In this document: piece by piece, positions 8,530 to 12,248 of the stretch | How the letters are laid out: the number at the start of each line of letters is the position of its first letter | Position numbering within the stretch: position 1 is the stretch's first letter | From: Deltaproteobacteria bacterium | GTDB lineage: Bacteria > Desulfobacterota > DSM-4660 > Desulfatiglandales > B25-G16 | Reading direction: 5' to 3' | Length of the DNA: 12,248 bases | NCBI GenBank assembly: GCA_020348625.1 | Contig: CP070752.1 | Span: 2,779,012 to 2,791,259, forward strand | The notes under the pieces: model-generated | What the model saw: the letters and a program-made list of their open reading frames with translations, nothing else | Database searches by the model: none | Told to the model about the DNA's origin: nothing | Position numbers and translations under genes: made by a program

Positions 8530-9192
8530 CTATGATTCCTCTTCGCTGCTTACTTCCTCACCTTCAGTTTCCTCGACCTCAGCCTCTTCCACTTCCTCTA
8601 CTTCCTCCTCCTCTACCTCGGGTGTTACCGTTGGAGCGACCACGGTGACAAAGGCCAGATCCTCGTCGTCGAGTGATCTTAGCCCCGGAGGAAAAGAAAT
8701 ATCCCGGATGTGCAAAGACTGTCCGATATCTAGGCCGGAGACATCAACCTCTATCTTGTCTACCAAATCCTGCGGCAGGCATGCTGCCTTTACCTCCCTG
8801 CGGATATGTTGCAAAACACCTCCCTGTTCCACCCCGATCGGTGTATTGAGCAGATCCAAGGGGATCTCTACTTCCAGTTCTTTAGCCATGGATATCTCGA
8901 AAAGGTCTACATGAAGATAATCCCTTTTCACCGGGTCCCTCTGCAGTTCCTTGATCATGACCTTTTTCGACTGGCTTTTCTTCCCACCGTTTATCGTGAG
9001 ATCAAAAATGATATTCTCGGCAGCCCTGCCTTTTAAGGTCTTCTTGAGCTCACTGTGATCCATGGCGAGCATAATGGGATCTGTTTTCGCCCCATAAAGT
9101 ATGGCGGGAAGCTTGCCTGCGCTTCTCAGTCTGCGGGCAGCCCCCTTGCCTGTTTGGTCTCGTGTCTCGGAATTCAATTGCATCGTATCCAT
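8530..9192 (-). CDS. rplY: 50S ribosomal protein bL25, long (TL5/CTC) form
   Basis: 5S rRNA-binding protein of the large subunit. It is 220 residues, the long general-stress (Ctc/TL5) form rather than the ~95-residue E. coli L25. The N-terminal L25 domain (about 4-95) shows RDQTGKGAARRLRSAGKLPAILYG and a segment ending KRDYLHVDLFEI. The C-terminal beta domain (about 100-190) contains IGVEQGGVLQHIRREV, VDVSGLDIGQSLHIRDI and EDLAFVTVVAPT. The last 27 or so residues are almost all Glu, Val and Ser, a strongly acidic tail of the kind often found at this position in the family. I took the first ATG (9192), which has GGAG eight nt upstream, over a second ATG three codons later. It is 52 nt downstream of prs and 10 nt upstream of pth, a standard prs-rplY-pth arrangement. 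Confidence 0.95.
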   Translation of the reverse strand: MDTMQLNSETRDQTGKGAARRLRSAGKLPAILYGAKTDPIMLAMDHSELKKTLKGRAAENIIFDLTINGGKKSQSKKVMIKELQRDPVKRDYLHVDLFEISMAKELEVEIPLDLLNTPIGVEQGGVLQHIRREVKAACLPQDLVDKIEVDVSGLDIGQSLHIRDISFPPGLRSLDDEDLAFVTVVAPTVTPEVEEEEVEEVEEAEVEETEGEEVSSEEES

Positions 9193-9244
9193 TCTACTGA
9201 CTCCACTCGTTCATTGACGGCACGGCGTGAGTTGGCACCGTAGA

Positions 9245-10195
9245 TTACACAAATAGGGAGCTCACCGATTTCGAAAAGTAAACTCTCTTGATAGCCTCTC
9301 CCAAGATTTCAGCCACTGAAACCACATCTATCTTCGGGCACTTGGAAGCCTCTCTGCTGAGAGGAACCGTATTAGTCGTAAGCAATGACTTAATAGAGGA
9401 CGCCTCTATTTTCTTTGTAGCGTTGCCGGACAGCACCGGATGGGTGCAGCACGCGTAAACCTCGGCAGCCCCATTTTGTACCAAGGCCTCAGCAGCTTCA
9501 ACCAGGGTCCCACCCGTGTCAACCATGTCATCGAGAATAACGGCCGTCTTCCCTTTGATATCGCCGATAATATTCATGGCCACCGAGACATTCGGTTCGT
9601 CCCGTCTCTTGTCAATTATGGCCAGGGATGCATTGAGCCTTTTTGCAAAGGCCCTCGCCCTCTCAACCCCACCGGCGTCGGGGGATACTATTGACAAATT
9701 CGCGTCATAGTGCTTTCGGATGTAATTCAACAGAATCGGTGCTGCGAACAGATTGTCCACGGGGATGTTGAAGTATCCCTGTATCTGCCCTACATGCAGG
9801 TCCATCGATATTACCCTGTTTACCCCGGAAACGGTAATCAGATCGGCCACGAGCTTTGCGCTTATGGGGACCCGGGGCTTTACCTTCCTGTCCTGCCGTG
9901 CATAGCCGTAGTATGGGATTATAGCGGTAATACTTCTGGCAGAGGCCCTTTTGAGGGCATCGGTCATGATGAGGAGCTGCATCAGGTTATCATTGACCGG
10001 GCTGCAGGTAGACTGAAGCACAAAAATATCTCTCCCTCTCACATTTTCCTCAATCTCAACCCGGATCTCTCCATCGCTGAACGTAGTACTGAGGATCTGG
10101 CCTGGCATAATCCCCAGATAATCACACACCTCCTGTGTGAGGCTCTCGTTCGCTGTGCCTCCAAACAACTTCAACGTATCGTCGAGCTCATACAC
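9245..10195 (-). CDS. prs: Ribose-phosphate pyrophosphokinase (PRPP synthase)
   Basis: Makes 5-phosphoribosyl-1-pyrophosphate from ribose 5-phosphate and ATP, feeding purine, pyrimidine, histidine, tryptophan and NAD synthesis. It is 316 residues, a normal class I enzyme. Visible motifs in order are FSDGEIRVEIEENVRG (39-54), PYYGYARQDRK (94-104, catalytic loop and ATP site), DLHVGQIQGYF (132-142, metal-binding His), VSPDAGGVERA (170-180), DKRR (195-198) and the ribose-phosphate loop ILDDMVDTGGTL (220-231). The start is GTG at 10195-10193, with AGAGGA about seven nt upstream; the nearby ATG is out of frame. It lies 42 nt downstream of tRNA-Gln in the same direction and 52 nt upstream of rplY; I see no separate promoter, so read-through from the tRNA/ispE side is likely. 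Confidence 0.97.
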   Translation of the reverse strand: MYELDDTLKLFGGTANESLTQEVCDYLGIMPGQILSTTFSDGEIRVEIEENVRGRDIFVLQSTCSPVNDNLMQLLIMTDALKRASARSITAIIPYYGYARQDRKVKPRVPISAKLVADLITVSGVNRVISMDLHVGQIQGYFNIPVDNLFAAPILLNYIRKHYDANLSIVSPDAGGVERARAFAKRLNASLAIIDKRRDEPNVSVAMNIIGDIKGKTAVILDDMVDTGGTLVEAAEALVQNGAAEVYACCTHPVLSGNATKKIEASSIKSLLTTNTVPLSREASKCPKIDVVSVAEILGEAIKRVYFSKSVSSLFV

Positions 10196-10237
10196 CGGGT
10201 CTTCCTCTCGCGCTCCGTGAAACCATCTCCTCTCTAT

Positions 10238-10312
10238 TGGCTGGGGTGGGAGGATTCGAACCTCCGAATGCGGGCTCCAAAGGCCCGTGTCTTACCGCTT
10301 GACGACACCCCA
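10238..10312 (-). tRNA. tRNA-Gln (anticodon UUG)
   Basis: A complete cloverleaf of 75 nt on the minus strand, with CCA encoded (10240-10238). The acceptor stem is TGGGGTG/CACCCCA (10312-10306 with 10248-10242) and the discriminator is G. The anticodon stem is CGGGC/GCCCG with the seven-base loop CTTTGGA, giving anticodon TTG (10280-10278) for CAA/CAG. The T arm contains GGTTCGAATCC. It lies between ispE and prs on the same strand, an arrangement shared with Geobacter-like genomes, and is probably processed from a transcript including its neighbours. Confidence 0.97.
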
Positions 10313-10352
10313 GCAAAGCACCACAAGATCTGGCCCTCCTCATCAAACGCCT

Positions 10353-11252
10353 CTACTCCAAACCTCTCACAACGAATACGTCATAATTCGGCCATCTCTT
10401 TCTCAACGTCTCTCCGGCTTCATGTGCCTTCTGTCCGGAGTCGAATACCCCAAAAATACTCGGACCGCTTCCCGTCATCAGTGCACCGAGAGCGCCTGAT
10501 GCCAGCAGGGATTCCTTAATGGAGCAAAGAAAAGGGTATTTGCCCAAGGTAACACTTTCTAGATCGTTGTAGAGCAAATCTGGGATCTTGAGAGTGGCAG
10601 CATTAAAGGATTCCATTTTATCCCTATTGCCCTCAACTGTCAACCTTAATCTAACCTGCCCGTATGCCCACGCCGTGGATACCGCCAGGCCCGGGCTCAC
10701 AATAACGTACCAAAAGGGCGGAAAATCCCTCACGGGCTCGAGCAGTTCTCCTATTCCCCTTGCTATGGCCGGCCCCTGAAAAAGAAAAAACGGAACATCT
10801 GACCCCAGCGAAAGGGCAAGCTCTTCAAGGTCTTTTCCGGGGAGGGGATCATCACAAAGCGTGTTCAATCCCTTAAGGGTTGCTGCGGCATCACTACTGC
10901 CGCCGCCCAGCCCCGAGGAGATGGGTATCACCTTGACAAGGCTGATGCGTGCACCACCCCTCATTCCCGTTTTTTCAAAAAACGAGCGGGCTGCCCGATA
11001 AACGAGGTTTTCCGGCCCCTCGGGCAACTCCCTGCCCGTGCAATAAACCGTCAGCCCCTTGTTAGCCTTGCTGATATTTAAAGTATCCCAAAGGGCAACG
11101 GGAACGAAAAGGGACTCTATCTCATGGTACCCGTCCGATCTCTTGCCCGTGATTCTGAGATGTAGGTTGAGCTTGCCAGGGGCCTTGATCGTAATGCTCG
11201 CCCGGGTGTAACGGGCAGCGTGCGCCCGCCTTTTTGTGGGCGTGAGGGCCAT
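10353..11252 (-). CDS. ispE: 4-diphosphocytidyl-2-C-methyl-D-erythritol kinase
   Basis: ATP-dependent kinase of the MEP (non-mevalonate) pathway to IPP and DMAPP. It is 299 residues and belongs to the GHMP kinase fold. The core begins ITIKAPGKLNLHLRITGKRSDGYHEI, with the catalytic Lys at 27. The glycine-rich ATP loop is PISSGLGGGSSDAAATL (110-126), the catalytic Asp152 lies in LGSDVPFFL, and the third GHMP motif GALMTGSGPSIFGVF is near the C-terminus. An N-terminal extension of about 18 basic residues precedes the core; no later start codon exists before the core, so ATG 11252 is the only reasonable start, although its Shine-Dalgarno sequence is weak (AAGG). It starts 2 nt after the DUF1844 stop, suggesting coupled translation. 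Confidence 0.95.
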   Translation of the reverse strand: MALTPTKRRAHAARYTRASITIKAPGKLNLHLRITGKRSDGYHEIESLFVPVALWDTLNISKANKGLTVYCTGRELPEGPENLVYRAARSFFEKTGMRGGARISLVKVIPISSGLGGGSSDAAATLKGLNTLCDDPLPGKDLEELALSLGSDVPFFLFQGPAIARGIGELLEPVRDFPPFWYVIVSPGLAVSTAWAYGQVRLRLTVEGNRDKMESFNAATLKIPDLLYNDLESVTLGKYPFLCSIKESLLASGALGALMTGSGPSIFGVFDSGQKAHEAGETLRKRWPNYDVFVVRGLE

Positions 11253-11254
11253 TT

Positions 11255-11680
11255 TTATTCGCTTGCCTTGACAAACCGCATGCGAAGATCATAGAGAAGA
11301 TTTTCCAGGAGGTTTTTCTCCTCCTCGGTGAGATTACCCTCTGTTTTTTCCTTGAGCAGGGTCAAGATATCAATGGATTGCTTGGCCAACGCCATATCCT
11401 TCTTTTTTCCGCCTGACTGGGGATCGGGAATTTCACCCAGGTGAAGCAGCACCGACGAGCTCAATGAGAGAAGAAAGGATGAAAAATTGACCTCTGGCAA
11501 GGGAGGTGCTTTTTGTGTGGTTTCCTCTTTTGGTTCTTCCTGCGCTTTTTCGGCCGTATCCTGTGTCTTTTCCGCGGTATCCTGTGTCTTATCCGATGGC
11601 TCCCTCGCTTTTCCTTCGCTATCAAAGGCTCGCCTATCCTTTACGGTAAACCCCTCACCCTGTATTACATCTTCGGGCAT
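11255..11680 (-). CDS. DUF1844 family protein
   Basis: Function unknown. It has 141 residues. The C-terminal half (about 62-138) matches what I know of DUF1844: NFSSFLLSLSSSVLLHLGEI, DPQSGGKKKDMALAKQSIDI, TLLKEKTEGNLTEEEKNLLE and NLLYDLRMRFV. It is predicted mostly helical, and the LSLSSS segment may be a short amphipathic helix. The N-terminal 60 residues are charged, low-complexity linker with a seven-residue tandem repeat (TQDTAEK, at about 32-45, with a degenerate third copy); it looks disordered. No signal peptide is seen. The ATG at 11680 has a strong AAGGAGG Shine-Dalgarno sequence. It is 2 nt upstream of ispE, so both are expected from one mRNA, but this does not establish a role in isoprenoid synthesis. 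Confidence 0.85.
   Translation of the reverse strand: MPEDVIQGEGFTVKDRRAFDSEGKAREPSDKTQDTAEKTQDTAEKAQEEPKEETTQKAPPLPEVNFSSFLLSLSSSVLLHLGEIPDPQSGGKKKDMALAKQSIDILTLLKEKTEGNLTEEEKNLLENLLYDLRMRFVKASE
11574..11615 (-). repeat. 21-nt tandem repeat in the DUF1844 linker
   Basis: Two near-identical 21-nt units share GTATCCTGTGTCTT on the plus strand and encode TQDTAEK twice, followed by a diverged third unit. Exact unit borders are approximate. The repeat keeps the reading frame, so copy-number change would only lengthen or shorten the linker. Confidence 0.55.
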
Positions 11681-11830
11681 GTTTTCCTCCTTAGCTTTTC
11701 TAATTTCTTCTTAACCATACACTGAATATGAGGAAGAAAAACCAAATCTCCAAACAAAGTGCTCTCTGTTTCCCTGAATAATCTGAAGTAGCCGAATTCA
11801 GCATTCTTCGACCGTATCATCTTCTTTATA

Positions 11831-11860
11831 AATGTACCAAAAAATGGTGAGGAAGTGCAA
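11831..11860 (-). promoter_or_regulatory. Possible promoter of DUF1844-ispE
   Basis: On the minus strand TTGCAC (11860-11855) lies 18 nt before TACATT (11836-11831). A TATAAA follows at 11830-11825. The match is moderate, but the site is correctly placed between the terminator-like hairpin at 11912-11937 and the DUF1844 start, predicting a leader of about 140-150 nt. Confidence 0.3.
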
Positions 11861-11911
11861 GAGAAAAGCTCTGTCTTTCCCAACCCTTACCGGCTGTGAC
11901 ATGCGGAAAAG

Positions 11912-11937
11912 ACCGGCAAGATCTTACTCCTGCCGGT
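11912..11937 (-). terminator. Terminator-like hairpin upstream of DUF1844
   Basis: ACCGGCA (11912-11918) and TGCCGGT (11931-11937) form a perfect 7-bp stem with a 12-nt loop. On the minus strand it is followed by CTTTTCC and on the plus strand by TTCGTTTTC, so it could act weakly in both directions. It probably ends transcription coming from beyond the right edge or from the structured region at 11955-12229. Confidence 0.5.
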
Positions 11938-11954
11938 TTCGTTTTCACGTCCGC

Positions 11955-12024
11955 GGCCCGGATTCAAGCATCCGCCCGCTCCGGTCTATTGCTCAGGGCC
12001 GGTATCGCTTTTCAAAGCTGGGCT
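11955..12024. other. GC-rich hairpin cluster, no gene recognised
   Basis: No convincing ORF. GGCCC (11955-11959) pairs with GGGCC (11996-12000). Just inside, CGGAT (11959-11963) pairs with ATCCG (11970-11974) around a 6-nt loop; it shares base 11959 with the outer stem. GCTTT/AAAGC (12007-12011 with 12014-12018) follows. The density of short inverted repeats suggests structured RNA or remnants of a mobile element. I could not match it to a known RNA family such as tmRNA, RNase P RNA or SRP RNA. Confidence 0.35.
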
Positions 12025-12047
12025 CCTAAGAAACTCACTCCACTAAA

Positions 12048-12229
12048 GAGCATGGAGATGTCTTTTTTTTGCTCTGTCCTCTCAACAAGGCCCCGTACAG
12101 GGCCGTTTTAAACCGACGCACCGCCCCATAAGCCTTAGCACTAAGGTAGCAGCCTGTGTGCGTCGTTTTGAAACGCCCACTTCTCTGAACCATGGGAGGA
12201 CAGAGCCAAAAAAAGACATCTCCATGCTC
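12048..12229. repeat. 182-bp inverted-repeat element with nested hairpins (MITE-like or structured RNA)
   Basis: The outer arms 12048-12081 and 12196-12229 are complementary over 34 nt with one mismatch (33/34). Each contains GGAGATGTC, a T7-T8 run and CTCTGTCCTC. Three ordered structures lie inside: GGCCC/GGGCC (12089-12093 with 12100-12104), a 17-bp stem with one mismatch and one wobble (12105-12121 with 12158-12174), and a 6-bp CCTTAG/CTAAGG cap (12133-12138 with 12141-12146) within that stem. The element has no ORF of useful length. The flanks ACTAAA (12042-12047) and ACCAAA (12230-12235) directly abut the arms and could be an imperfect 6-bp target duplication. A miniature inverted-repeat transposable element is my first choice and a noncoding RNA the second; the arrangement itself is certain, the interpretation is not. 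Confidence 0.7.
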
Positions 12230-12248
12230 ACCAAAGCATTTCTTTCCT

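Noticed and set aside
11850..11862. TTGCAC as part of a sigma-54 promoter
   Set aside because: No GG element at the required 10-nt distance (TGGCAC-N5-TTGC) is present. A weak sigma-70 reading fits better.
11665..11883. A 72-codon minus-strand ORF overlapping the DUF1844 start
   Set aside because: It covers the likely promoter and leader of DUF1844, resembles no family I know, has mixed composition without domain features and overlaps the strong Shine-Dalgarno sequence of DUF1844. Read as noncoding.
12048..12229. Integron attC site or CRISPR array in the structured right edge
   Set aside because: No RYYYAAC/GTTRRRY core pair and no regularly spaced direct repeats; the arms are inverted, not direct.

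Overview
This is a 12.2 kb piece of bacterial chromosome, essentially all housekeeping genes, and every gene I can support is read on the minus strand (right to left). The gene set and order resemble Desulfobacterota / former Deltaproteobacteria (Geobacter- or Syntrophobacter-like): ispE, tRNA-Gln, prs, rplY (bL25/CTC type), pth, then hppA, carD, an rluD-type pseudouridine synthase, rho, rpmE, prfA, prmC, murA. The family-level calls are strong. The taxonomic placement is inference from synteny and from the CarD, DUF1844 and membrane pyrophosphatase content. I see no complete insertion sequence with a transposase, no CRISPR array and no toxin or defence genes.

Layout, in the direction of transcription. 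(1) 12248-11681: gene-free and strongly structured. It holds a 182-bp element bounded by 34-bp near-perfect inverted repeats with nested internal hairpins, a GC-rich hairpin cluster, a terminator-like hairpin, and a probable promoter/leader for the next genes. (2) 11680-10353: a DUF1844 protein and ispE (isoprenoid precursor synthesis), separated by 2 nt. (3) 10312-10238: tRNA-Gln(UUG). (4) 10195-7935: prs (PRPP synthesis), rplY and pth, closely packed. pth has no ATG, GTG or TTG at its expected start and probably uses CTG. (5) 7935-5881: hppA, a membrane ion-pumping pyrophosphatase coupled to pth by a TGATG overlap. (6) 5803-4269: carD and an RluD-family pseudouridine synthase (GTG start). 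(7) A near-consensus promoter at the very end of that gene, then a leader of about 180 nt and rho (4063-2816), closed by an intrinsic terminator. (8) 2628 to the left edge: rpmE, prfA, prmC and murA, an ordered translation/cell-wall operon with 4-8 nt overlaps; murA runs off the window.

Functionally the window joins translation (L31, RF1, the methylase that modifies RF1, L25, peptidyl-tRNA hydrolase, tRNA-Gln, rRNA pseudouridylation), transcription control (Rho, CarD), precursor metabolism (PRPP, isoprenoids, UDP-GlcNAc enolpyruvyl transfer) and pyrophosphate-driven ion pumping. The best candidates for something new are the 182-bp inverted-repeat element at the right edge, the non-canonical pth start, and the switch-like triple hairpin that overlaps the rho promoter.
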